From Kappaphycus alvarezii (lineage: Eukaryota; Rhodophyta; Florideophyceae; Gigartinales; Solieriaceae), in NCBI GenBank assembly GCA_002205965.3, contig NADL03000684.1:496001-560000 (forward strand): DNA of 64,000 nucleotides, written 5' to 3'. This document shows positions 54,929 to 64,000 of this stretch, one piece after another. The notes under the pieces are model-generated. The model was not told the origin of the DNA. It worked only from the letters and a program-made list of their open reading frames with translations, and did no database searches. Position 1 is the first letter of the stretch; every line of letters begins with the position of its first letter. The translations under genes were made by a program, and so were the position numbers.

Positions 54929-55723
54929 TTGCATCAAGGAAATACTGATTCAAATACAGGAGTTCCAGGAACAGTCGTTGGAGTGCAAAAAGATGAGAAG
55001 CTATCAACGCAAATTCCTCTGAAATTCCCACCTTCTCCCCAGTACCCACAATCCCGTTACAACTCTCAGCCCCATCATATATCCTTTAAGTTTAGTGCGA
55101 AACATGAACTGGCAGGCGTTGGCATGCCAAAAGTGGGGCGGTCTTCGCCACAATTGGAGCCGTCTTCGCCAATACCTCCTCAATTCCCAGAGTTTCAAAG
55201 ATCAACAATAATGGATCCACAAGCACCGCGCCAACCACAGTCTCTACATTCATTGTCTCCAAGATCTCCACAGAGCTGCAGTTATTACGAATCCCTCAAC
55301 AATACTCAGCCACTTCCAAATCCATTGATCCAACTACCCGCACCGATTTCTATTGTTCAAGATGATCCTCAACCTCAATCGTCATCGAAAAATCATCTTG
55401 ATGATATCTCTGATGATTCTCAAGGTGGAGACCAAGAAGATCCTGAAGACGACGACAGTGAAATCTTTGATTGGATTATGCCCAAGGACATTTCAAAAGA
55501 CGACCATGTCCCTGCATCTGAGTTCAGATCACGCCTCGCTTCATTCTCGGATCACACTTCTGAATACGAAAGTAGCGCAACTACTATCCAGCTGCTTAAG
55601 CCTTGTGATGAAGAGAAGGACAGCATAACACTGTGCTCAATGCAATCTGATTCGATCCCATTTGAAGTTGAAGGGTACAGACTACTCGATTGGTACTCTG
55701 AGTATTACTTTTTTGGGGCATAG
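54929..55723 (+). pseudogene. Pro/Ser/Gln- and acid-rich frame of the helicase locus
   Basis: 265 codons without a stop. The first half is Pro/Ser/Gln-rich (PPSPQYPQSRYNSQPHHISF) and the second half acidic (HLDDISDDSQGGDQEDPEDD then DSEIFDWIMPKDI). It ends VEGYRLLDWYSEYYFFGA. It has the composition of a disordered linker or activation region. No domain is recognised, and a start codon in good context is lacking, so it is probably an internal part of a longer broken gene. Confidence 0.35.
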
Positions 55724-55786
55724 TCACATCGTCAGGAATTCAGGGAGGGCTCAAATAAAAATGTCCTGTGTTGGCTTCGAAACAAG

Positions 55787-56257
55787 TTGGGTATGGATCG
55801 GATCCCGAGAGGGAATGAGATGCACGCATCATTTGGTTCCTGGAACGACTATCGAAGATACTGCCATTTGATGGTAAAATATCTGACGTATGTCGAGTTG
55901 CTGGATCTCAGGTCACGTCAAAGCACATGGTCATACAGCTCACCGAATACACTTGAAGGGGTCTCTGATGTGTACATCCGCAGCGCGGGGGTTGAGGACC
56001 TCTACAACGATTCGAAGACTGGCTGCGAGTACATTGATTTGGAGAGAGATACCCCGCGACTTTCATCTAGGGATCACTGCAGACTACATGACATTTTCTG
56101 TGTGTATATTTTTGCTCAACACAGAAGACGAGTCGTTTGGAGAGAGTCAGTATTTGGAATTGTAGCGTTCCAAAATGTAACTCCCGTGAAACCGTTGAAG
56201 GAGACACAGATCTGCGAACCAGCTATTGCGGTTATGGGAAGGCCAAAGAACCACTAG
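55787..56257 (+). pseudogene. Unassigned frame of the helicase locus
   Basis: 156 codons: FGSWNDYRRYCHLMVKYLTY, LDLRSRQSTWSYSSP, YNDSKTGCEYIDLERDTPRL, VWRESVFGIVAFQNVTPVKP. The position just before the Walker A segment suggests the N-terminal (1B-like) part of the helicase, but no motif proves it. Confidence 0.3.
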
Positions 56258-56461
56258 AGAGGGCCTCGATTGGAAGAGGAAGAACGATTTGTTTTGGTAC
56301 GGAGAGCCGGATTTCTCGGCTCCACGATGAAAGCATTTGAAGGAGTACAAAATATGGAAAAGTTTTCGAGCGATATTCAGGCTCTTTGACCAGGGCGAAA
56401 AGTCGTTCATGAACCGAATAAGGTCGGGAATGAGATAAAAAATGCAGCAAGAAATGGCCGT

Positions 56462-57385
56462 CCTAGTTTCAGGGCAGCTACTCTTCGAAGCTTGTTGTTC
56501 CTACGTGATGGGCCCCTGTTTACATTTCAAGAATGACAGTTTTGGAAGAAGAGTCTTTGTCTGTGGAAAAGGAAAAGTTTGGATGCCTCAACACTGGGAA
56601 ATGTACATCTGTTGTTCAGAATCTTTCTGCACTCCCGTTTGTGGAACAAAGCTCCCTATTTTGCTAGGAGGTCATGTGTTGTGGGTCCAGCTGGTACCGG
56701 AAATCAAATACGTTGGCACATTGCAGCTCTTCTACTGTGAACGCCCCAAAGGTGCGAAACAAGCTACTTCATGAAGAGGCAGAGAGGAGCCGAGTATGTT
56801 CAGAAGGTATTGGGCGAAAAGAAGATTTGAAAAACAATTTCTTCCGTTAAGACAAGGAGGGTCAATTCAATGCATTTGTCCAACCAATTCAGCAGTCGAT
56901 ATCATAGAAGCAAAGTTGCAATAAATCCCCTAAATCCCTAATCCGGTATCCCAGTGCTCCGAGGAGACGGATAATTGAAGCGCTTCTATCCCTCATATGA
57001 AAGAATTACTCCAAATTGTGCCCGTAACGAGAACTCCCTGGTTGTGTAGAGAGCCGAACAAATGAGAGGCAAATTCAAAACACTTTTTCCTGGGATTGGA
57101 TATGAAAACAGGACTGAATGGATTATCTTGACTACCTTCGGATCCCTTCACCGGCTTTTCCAGAAGAAGAAGCACTTCCCCAAGATTGCTGCTGTGTTCA
57201 TCGATGAAGGATCGCAAGCTGGCGATTTAGATACGATTATGATGTTCTATATTCTTACAATGCCGCAGTTTGATATTCCGCAATCTTTCGTTCTCTCTAC
57301 ATACGGTGACCGGTACCAACAACCGCTACTTGTGAAGGGGATGCCAACTTATTTCTCTCAGTTGTACGGCATGTCTCCCCTATAG
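56462..57385 (+). pseudogene. UPF1-like SF1 helicase core, decayed
   Basis: Frame 2 at 56675 gives CVVGPAGTGNQI, a Walker A site in which the Lys-Thr/Ser pair is replaced by Asn-Gln. About 190 bases later ICPTNSAVDIIEAKL matches motif Ia of UPF1-like helicases (A/C-P-S/T-N-x-A-V-D). Another frame (57062-57385) has AAVFIDEGSQAGDLDT (Walker B, DEAxQ class) and VLSTYGDRYQQPLLV (motif III, GDxxQ). The frame stops at 57385 and the RecA2 half is absent. UPF1-like helicases unwind RNA or DNA. This copy lacks the ATP-binding Lys and is frameshifted. It could be a host gene relic or a mobile-element protein. Confidence 0.6.
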
Positions 57386-58277
57386 CCAATCCAAGGCCGG
57401 GGGTAAGTCCGACATCAGAAAAAATAATCAAAATAGCACATATCGAGGGGGACGTTTCATTGGCGCTCAGCAAATTATGCCTGGATTCTACTGCATTTTA
57501 ACCTTTTTTCGTTACTGTACACATATTTTCCTGCAATTTGGGGGTAGGGATTTCCATAAGCATTGCCCCCGTACAATAATATTTGTGGACCAACTTGGTG
57601 AAAAAATGTTATAATACACCTGCGTTTGCACGCGGTTGTACCGGAGCACACTAATGATCGGTCAAAAGATGTGGGCACGTGGTGGGGAATGCTTTTTTAG
57701 GGGTTCATAAAGGAAACCGTGGGTGTTGGGGTTGTTAGAGATTGTTTTATACGCTGAGCTAATTTGAAATTTGTTTTTATTTTTGGCAAATAGGTTTTTG
57801 AGTTATTGACACTTGAATTTTTGATATTTTTATGAAATTTTGGAAGCATTTTGTTTGCCCATTTGTTCATATAACAACTCGAAATAAAACGATTCGCCAG
57901 ATTTGTTTTTAATTTTTTAAAATAGTTTTTATGCAAAAGCTTGTTCTACTCGAGGGGTTATCTTCAGATAGTCGGGTTTCATATAGTTTGGGTCCTTTTT
58001 CCGTGAATATTTAAAGAATATGGGTGCCCTATTCTCTATTATGACTTCTAAAGTCGTTAAGGGACGTAACTCTTTTTTAATTTTTATGCAATATCGACAC
58101 GTTTTGAAAAGATAGCAGTATTGTTTAGATTCATTATTAGTAGCTTATCACGTGTTTTGGAACTTTGTGTTTTCTGTAGAACTAAATCTTACATGGGAAC
58201 TTTGTAACTGAACCTGGCCTCGGGATCGTGGTGTATATGTGTTGAAAATGGGGGTATTTACCCACTGTCGGACATGA
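57167..58277 (+). repeat. 1.1-kb direct repeat, copy 2
   Basis: It matches 52365-53473 apart from two extra G residues in G-runs. Its left end lies inside the helicase frame, which continues across the boundary, so this is the parental context. Its right end abuts the telomere-like tract. Confidence 0.95.
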
Positions 58278-58421
58278 GGATTTAGGGGTTTTAGGGGATT
58301 TAGGGTTTTTTAGGGGTTTTTTTTAGGGGTTTTTAGGGTTTTTTTTTAGGGGATTTTAGGGGTTTTTTAGGGGATTTAGGGGATTTTTAGGGGTTTTTAG
58401 GGGTTTTAGGGGTTTTAGTTA
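58278..58421 (+). repeat. Telomere-like tract of irregular T(3-9)AGGG(G) units
   Basis: About 140 bp of TTTAGGGG, TTTTAGGGG and variants with up to nine T residues and occasional GA insertions, all G-rich on the plus strand. It begins exactly where the 1.1-kb repeat ends. Short tracts of the same kind occur at about 56925-56942 (C-rich), 60463-60485 and 60720-60733. Confidence 0.85.
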
Positions 58422-61018
58422 CCGGTCGGGTGGGGATTTGGGTGGCCGAGGGGATTTGTTGCACATGTTATTTATATGTTGCGATAAGGCTTGTATGGTC
58501 CTTGGAAGTATTCAGGAGTGCTTCATTGTCTTTCTAACAACAGTTGAAGGCATAGAAGTAAAAATATTTTGGGTTATGACAATTTTTCGAAAATGTCGAT
58601 TTTGCCTATTTTTGAGGCGGTTGTACGGTTTTTTCTAGGAAATGGATTACAGACCTATATTAACCCGTCATTATTTAAGAATTGAATGGTGTAGGCAGTG
58701 TATGACAACAATTTTATGAAAAAGTGTGCAAAGATAGCGTCATGCAGACTCGTGGTGTTGCCATGTTTTAAGGCGGTTTTGCCGGTAAACTCGATTTTGT
58801 GGAGTGTTTGTTCAATTAACGCATTAATCTTGTGCTGAGGTGGTCCTTTGATAGTGGTATTCAGCGTCTATATTATATTTGTGTGCTGCGATCATGGCCT
58901 ACGCAGTGATATGGGTCGGGGCTACCTGATTTTCCCTACTAGATCCAGTTTTTGAGATTGCAGTGAAACCCGATGAAACGCACAGTTGATATTAGTAAGG
59001 TTTATGTTGGATACGCTGCAAGTCAAACTCTGCATAAAAGTGGCCAATGCAAAAAACTTGCTCTCCAAGCGGAAGTGATGACGGCTCTGTTTGCGAACAA
59101 GTGATCCAATGTGCTCTTAGTGTGTTCTTGGGACCTTGTAAAGTGAGCTGGATACAAAATTCGCTTTTAGCCGAAAAACTACGCAAGGAATCGTTAGTAG
59201 TAAGAAATTGGGTAAGGTTTCCTGAACATGAGGATCTGCTGAATTTACATAGGTGACGCACTCAAAGCATTTGTTTATAAATTGCTTCCTAACTGAGAAA
59301 AGTAAAAACTGAATACCGTCTTGCCTTTATTGAATCCTTGAATCCATTTGGTAGAGAAATGATTTTTAAATTCTGATAAATGGAGCAGTTGGTATTAGTA
59401 TGCCTTGTTTTCGGTGCGTGGAATGTAATGCTCCAGTGATTGGTGTCGATAAAAAATGACACAGAGCGACCTTTTTGTGTTTACTAGATCCATTTGGGGA
59501 TAAATATGACTTGAAATCCGTTGGATTGCTTATATCACAAGAGTAGGAAAAGTATGATGCTGTCCGGGATGTAAGGATTTGGAGAATGTATTTGTCTTTA
59601 ATCAAGTCATTGGCTGGTTCAATGCTTCCTAAATGAGAAACGTGACGTACAAATACCTTATGGTCTTTATTCAATTTAGTTGATGAGTGTGTTTTCAGTT
59701 GCAACCTGATGAATACAGCAGATCACCTTAGTAAGTATTTGCATGGTGCTCGTAATGTGAGGTTCAGGCTAATGGTGGGGTGGGAATATATGCCTTGAAA
59801 TCCGTTGGAGCGATTGTCCTAAAAATGAATTTTTAAGGGACGCCCAGTGTGAGCCTTTCGAGCATGGATGGAGAGCTTTTATCGTTCTGATGAATATCAA
59901 AGTCTTACGCGATCTAGGAGTGAGAGTCATGTTGGAAGGAGGAATATTGCCATTTACGTTCATACGGACTGCTTAAGAAACATAGGACTTATGGATAAAT
60001 GACATTGAGGGCCATCCGCACTTGTTTCTAACTGACATGATGTAGCAATGGTAAAGAGATTTTTGACCTCTACAAGGCTCATAGAACTTGAGCGTCATTC
60101 TAGGCTCTATTTCTATAAAAATGATCATGAAATCTATCACAAACGGTAGGGTTTTAGCGTATTTATTACAACAGAGAGATTGTAGTTTGCCATTCCTGGT
60201 CTTACTTGCAAAACAATGATCATAAAGTCTACCTTGCATGGCCTTGAAATTTCAGTTCGGAATGAGAGAATTTGGAGCGAGCCGTCATTTCTGCATATTG
60301 TGTTTTGAAAGAAACGGCAGCGAAGATCATCTGGACATATTTCTATCTGACATGATTTCACCATGGAAAAGAAGTTTTGGACAACAACGACTTTCTGTGA
60401 AATACAAAGTCTTTCCCGGTTCTGTTTACATAAAAATGACCATAACGTCCATCATATACGGCTTTAGGGTTTTAGGGTTTTTTTTTCACCATGCAAAAGA
60501 GGTTTTGGACAACAACTACTTTCTGTGAAATACAAAGTCTTTCCCGGTTCTGTTTACATAAAAATGACCATAACGTCCATCATATACGGCGCGGGATTCG
60601 TAGTGTGTAATTTTCGGTTCTACTTCCAAAAACATGTTCATAACGTCTAAATAAAACGGCCAGGAGCCGGCGGGTTGCAATGGAGAGAGTTCAGAGCAGG
60701 CTGCACATATAGTTCTTGGATTTAGGGGTTTTCAATTTGGGTTTCATTCTTGATTTCAGTTGCCACGTGTATATCACAATTTTTAGAATTACAACTGTAA
60801 AATCAATAGTCAGTTACTATTTGCTTTGATTTGATTCTGCGCTTGCAATTAATTTGGGTACTTAATGTCCAACGTTTTTCTTCCGTCTCTTCCTTCTCCC
60901 TCTCCAAACATATCCACATCTACCCTGCATCTCCACCCGCACCTATATCAGAATCAACAGATTATATTTCTCTACTAACTTAACTCGTTGCATACCTCTC
61001 TAAACATCTCTCTTCCAA
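58422..61018. repeat. Noncoding DNA with degenerate satellite-like repeats
   Basis: No gene is recognised. From about 58900 to 60700 related phrases recur: ACTTGAAATCCGTTGGA (59510, 59795), TTCTA(A/T)CTGACATGAT (60030, 60340), GCTTCCTAA(C/A)TGAGAAA (59285, 59625), and TAAAAATGA(C/T)CAT-A-(C/A)GTC-A-C (60110, 60210, 60430, 60560, 60635). The spacing is irregular, roughly 100-350 bp. This looks like an old satellite or subtelomeric repeat. The last 150 bp are pyrimidine-rich and probably form the 5' region of the next locus. Confidence 0.5.
60358..60590 (+). repeat. 105-bp tandem duplication with telomere-like spacer
   Basis: Units 60358-60462 and 60486-60590 differ at about three positions. 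The 23-bp spacer reads TTTAGGG TTTTAGGG TTTTTTTT. Confidence 0.9.
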
Positions 61019-63944
61019 ATGGCGCAAATGTTCCGTGCCTGTTTTAGCATCAAGCAGCTCAACATCATCTCCGATGCGATGTCAGAGAAGGCTCTTCGTC
61101 CTGTCGATAATGCCACTGTCGAAGTTATTGCGGAGGACATGAAAAGTTTTGGTTTTGACCAAGCGAAGAGAGGAACATTTATCATGGGAATCAAGACTTC
61201 GCATAGAGCTCACTTCAACGATGTCGCGCCCGGCTCTATGAAGGGAATGGTTTGGAACTTGAGCGCCAGGGAATTAGAAGCACTTACATCCATAGATCTC
61301 TGCACCTCTCAAGCGACGCCGAGTCGGATCTGAAAGAATTCATTTTTATTGATGGCCGTCACCGACACAGGAGCATTGTTCAGGCCTTCTCCGATCGGGA
61401 TGACATACTGGAAACGTACTTGTACTTTGATGTTTTCCTCAATATACCTACAAGCCAGGCCTTAGTGATGTCTTACAACGCATCTCGCATTGCAAAATCG
61501 TCAGTTCCGTGCTTTCTCGACGAGTTGATCTGTATGAGAGGCCAGAAGTCCACGCACGAATTACATTCTGCGATGAGGTTGTCGAAGAAACAGGTATCCG
61601 TTCTGAAGCATTTGAATGCCTGCATTACTCCCCTTTCACAGAGAGTGATCCAGCGTTGGCGCTCTTTGGGCCTCTTCTCGCTATCTAACATCATGGACAG
61701 GGGAAACAGAATGCTATGGACTCTTTTGCATGCTTTTTCGCCTGGTACCATCAGATTGACGATGATGCGAAGGGGAAGAAAGAGCGCACTTTGCTCATCT
61801 CTTCACGCAGCTTCTATGTATTCTCATTCCCGTTTGATGTTGGCTATGCAAGGATTTGTGTTCGCCGCTATTGTTGTTGTCTACCGGCAGGTTCACAAGA
61901 AAAATGGCTCCTTAAGCGCCGCGGGAGTTCTTGAATGGGTATCCAGCAGCATTACGATCGCTATGCTGGATATACTACCGAGATGGAAAGCCGAAAACAA
62001 CAGTCTATCAGATGCACAGAAAATGTTTTGGGCGCTTTTTGTGACTTCGATTTCTTCCACTGCCCCATTTGATCAAGATTTGGAACAAGCTCATTCTAAA
62101 TTTCGCGAGGTGTTGCAGGGTGTGGGTTCGGTCGAATTTGCTTGTGAAGATCTTGCACCAGCAAAACATCTATTCGACTCCATCCAGTCTCGTCTTTCCT
62201 CACCAGCTCGTGGCATGAAAATTGGGAAGGGCACAAAGAAGCCAGATGAAGCAACATCCCCTCCAAAAAAGAAAATGCGAGTCGAAAGTCATGACGTATC
62301 TGACGTAATTGTTGAGGGGAAATCTCAAGAGGCTGCTGACGAAATCACCGAAACGATCTCCGAATACATACCAAAGGGGAGTAGTCCAACGTCATTGTTG
62401 CTCCGATCCCCCAAAACACCGTGGATACCAATCCAAAGCTCGAGGTGGTGGAACCTATTTTGAAAGTAAGGGAGAAACGCGCCTCGGTCGCAAAGGTGGT
62501 ACATCTTACGTCAAAAGAGTTATGGGGAGGGAAAAGATTCTTCAAATATCTGATGATAGCGTTGGAAGCACGGACGAGAAGTGTCTTGATGTTCGGAACG
62601 TGGAGAAAGTGAAGATGCATATGCCAGCACGTGAGGAAGCTGATGAAGAGGTTGCAGACCGAACCGAAGACGATGCTGCAATTATGATTCTGCCTTCAAG
62701 CGCCCGCAGGCACCGAGAAAATACTCATTTAAGTGTTAGAAAGACTCGGAGTAGCGAAAGGCTGCGCTCTAAAAGGGACTTCTGCGATTCCATCGCAGTA
62801 ATGAGGTCAAGACGCAGCGCGAACAGGTCCCCTCGCAAAAGGCCAAACGAAAGAACTTCCCGGGAAAACGGGCATCTGAGCCTACCCTCAACCGTCGAGT
62901 TCATGTGGACGTATTGATCCAGAAGTTCGACGCAAAATTGCGTGCGCCTCAAACTGTCTCGAGCTGGCTGATAAATACCTACAACAAATCGAAATCGTTC
63001 AGGTATCGCAGCATGAAGAGAGAATTCTCGAAATCGAGCCGGAACCTCTCCACAATGGAGCGAAGTGGATTGGCTTCTTCAAGTCCTATGATAACTGCTA
63101 CGGACATACTGTCTCCGAAGTACTTGAAGAGATTTTCCTTAAGAACTATAACATGGTGTATGCCATAACAATGAACGAGACTGCCGTTATGTCTCCTGAG
63201 AAGTCATTTGGAAATGGAAAGCTTAAATTATACTCTCAGACGATCGTTGTCTCGCCAGAGTTCGATGGGTCTTTGTCGAATATTGCTTCGACATGCATCT
63301 GCCACTTTTTGGTTTACGCTAATATTCCTGAGATCCAAACATCGCTTAAAATTCAGTCGTTGAGCTCCGAGGGTTTAGAAAGTGACCTTCACGCATTTCT
63401 CAAATTGGAGTTTAGCAAAATCATGCAGAGATTCCCTCGTTATAAAATTCTCGACGTCACCGGCGAGGATACGGAGGTTCTCAAGGAATTTCTCACCGTG
63501 ACCCGTCCATCATCTCCGACAGTTTTCCGAAAGGTCATGGCATGGGTGTTCGATGGCCGGAGGTCGACATCAATTGGGGTCTTCGAGGCGTTGAGATCTA
63601 TTGTCCTGAAGAAGTGCCATTGTGGTGGTCATTCGGTCCTTGGAAACATAATGAAGGCTTTCAACCGCCATCCTGAAAGAGATAACCTTGACAGATCTGT
63701 TTCTGTTCCTTTTCTGATGACACTGCATCAGTCGGATAGAGTGATTTCCGAAATTGGTTTGAAGGCACATGTAAGCATTTTTCTAAGTAAGAACACCCCT
63801 ACATCAGAGTCAGACTGTTACAAGAGGTTCAACGATGATGGAACTCCGGTGGAACTTGGCGCTTTCATTTCGAAGGAGCAGGCCAGGGAAAAATCCAGCG
63901 TGGGGAAAGGCCTTTGCCATTGGTTCTTGGGCAGGCATATTTAG
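61019..63944 (+). pseudogene. Frameshifted locus with ParB-like motif
   Basis: A clean ATG (61019) follows a CT-rich leader. The first frame contains RPVDNATVEVIAEDMKSFGF. After a shift near 61255-61330, ESDLKEFIFIDGRHRHRSIV matches the (V/I)-(I/V)-D-G-x-H/R-R-x-x-A motif of ParB/Srx-like domains. A 404-codon frame then runs to 62463 and ends in a basic, Lys-rich stretch (PPKKKMRVE). Further coding text follows in three frames: VVEPILKVREKRASVAKVV, REEADEEVADRTEDDAA, then from about 62950 a long frame with GAKWIGFFKSYDNCYGHTVS and VFDGRRSTSIGVFEALRSIV to the stop at 63944. The last 260 residues resemble nothing I know. At least four shifts are needed, so it is a pseudogene or has undetected introns. 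Confidence 0.45.
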
Positions 63945-64000
63945 TTGACTCAGAGAGTGGCGTCAAGGATCACAAGCATCGCCTATCGCCGTTTGAACAG
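63945..64000. other. Window end
   Basis: Only 56 bases; nothing can be said. The locus may continue beyond the window. Confidence 0.3.

Noticed and set aside
54776..54960. Intron starting GTAAGG at 54777 in the helicase locus
   Set aside because: The obvious acceptor (AG at 54958-54959) leads into a frame with an early stop, so splicing does not repair the frame. A frameshift is as likely.
52365..58277. The 1.1-kb direct repeats as LTRs of a helicase-encoding retroelement
   Set aside because: The helicase frame runs across the left edge of copy 2. The ends are not TG...CA, no target duplication is seen and there is no reverse transcriptase between them.
1..64000. CRISPR arrays, bacterial operons or a prokaryotic contig
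   Set aside because: No regularly spaced direct repeats or ribosome-binding sites were found. An intron, LTR retrotransposons and telomere-like repeats point to a eukaryote.

Overview
This window is eukaryotic nuclear DNA made mostly of transposable-element wreckage, with two ordinary genes. The host genes have one or no introns. Families present are Ty3/Gypsy retrotransposons (one with a chromodomain), PIF/Harbinger transposons with Myb/SANT-like partner genes, a Tc1/mariner relic, and reverse transcriptases ending in a Cys/His-rich, nuclease-like domain. T-rich TTTAGGG/TTTAGGGG telomere-like tracts also occur. I think a red alga of the Chondrus type fits best, but this is pattern recognition and I could not test it by search.

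Layout. 0.4-4.8 kb: a broken PIF/Harbinger transposase (+) facing a broken NAM/SANT-like partner (-). 5.7-7.1 kb: an intact cytochrome P450 lacking the usual I-helix motif. 8.5-14.7 kb: a second Harbinger pair (SANT-like +, transposase -) and several pieces of the reverse transcriptase family, one nearly full length. 16.2-17.6 kb: an ABHD17-like serine hydrolase with one intron. 18.4-31.5 kb: Gypsy element A (+, target duplication ATGAC), containing chromovirus B (-, 20.4-27.4 kb, target duplication ATATT). 31.8-35.1 kb: a SANT-like fragment, a Tc1/mariner relic and a reverse transcriptase tail. 35.3-46.8 kb: one minus-strand reverse transcriptase pseudogene cut into three pieces by a solo LTR and by complete Gypsy element C (38.3-45.9 kb, target duplication ATATT). 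46.9-49.1 kb: a third Harbinger pair, whose SANT-like gene carries a solo LTR of the B family.

51-64 kb: a different landscape. A decayed UPF1-like SF1 helicase locus is bracketed by two 1.1-kb direct repeats that differ, by my reading, at only two single-base indels. One repeat abuts a truncated LTR and the other abuts a 140-bp telomere-like tract. Degenerate satellite-like DNA follows, then a frameshifted locus with a ParB-like motif.

The two host genes (P450 and ABHD17-like) show no functional link. In each recognisable Harbinger locus the transposase and partner gene are convergent. At three accessory loci a GCGGGAAC (E2F-like) motif lies upstream of the partner gene. The sequence supports an insertion order: A before B, and the reverse transcriptase copy before C and the solo LTR. 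LTR divergence agrees (A about 6 percent, B about 2.7 percent, C about 2 percent by hand count). The least explained parts are the helicase/telomere-like/ParB-like block, the zinc-finger frame in the leader of B, and the atypical P450.
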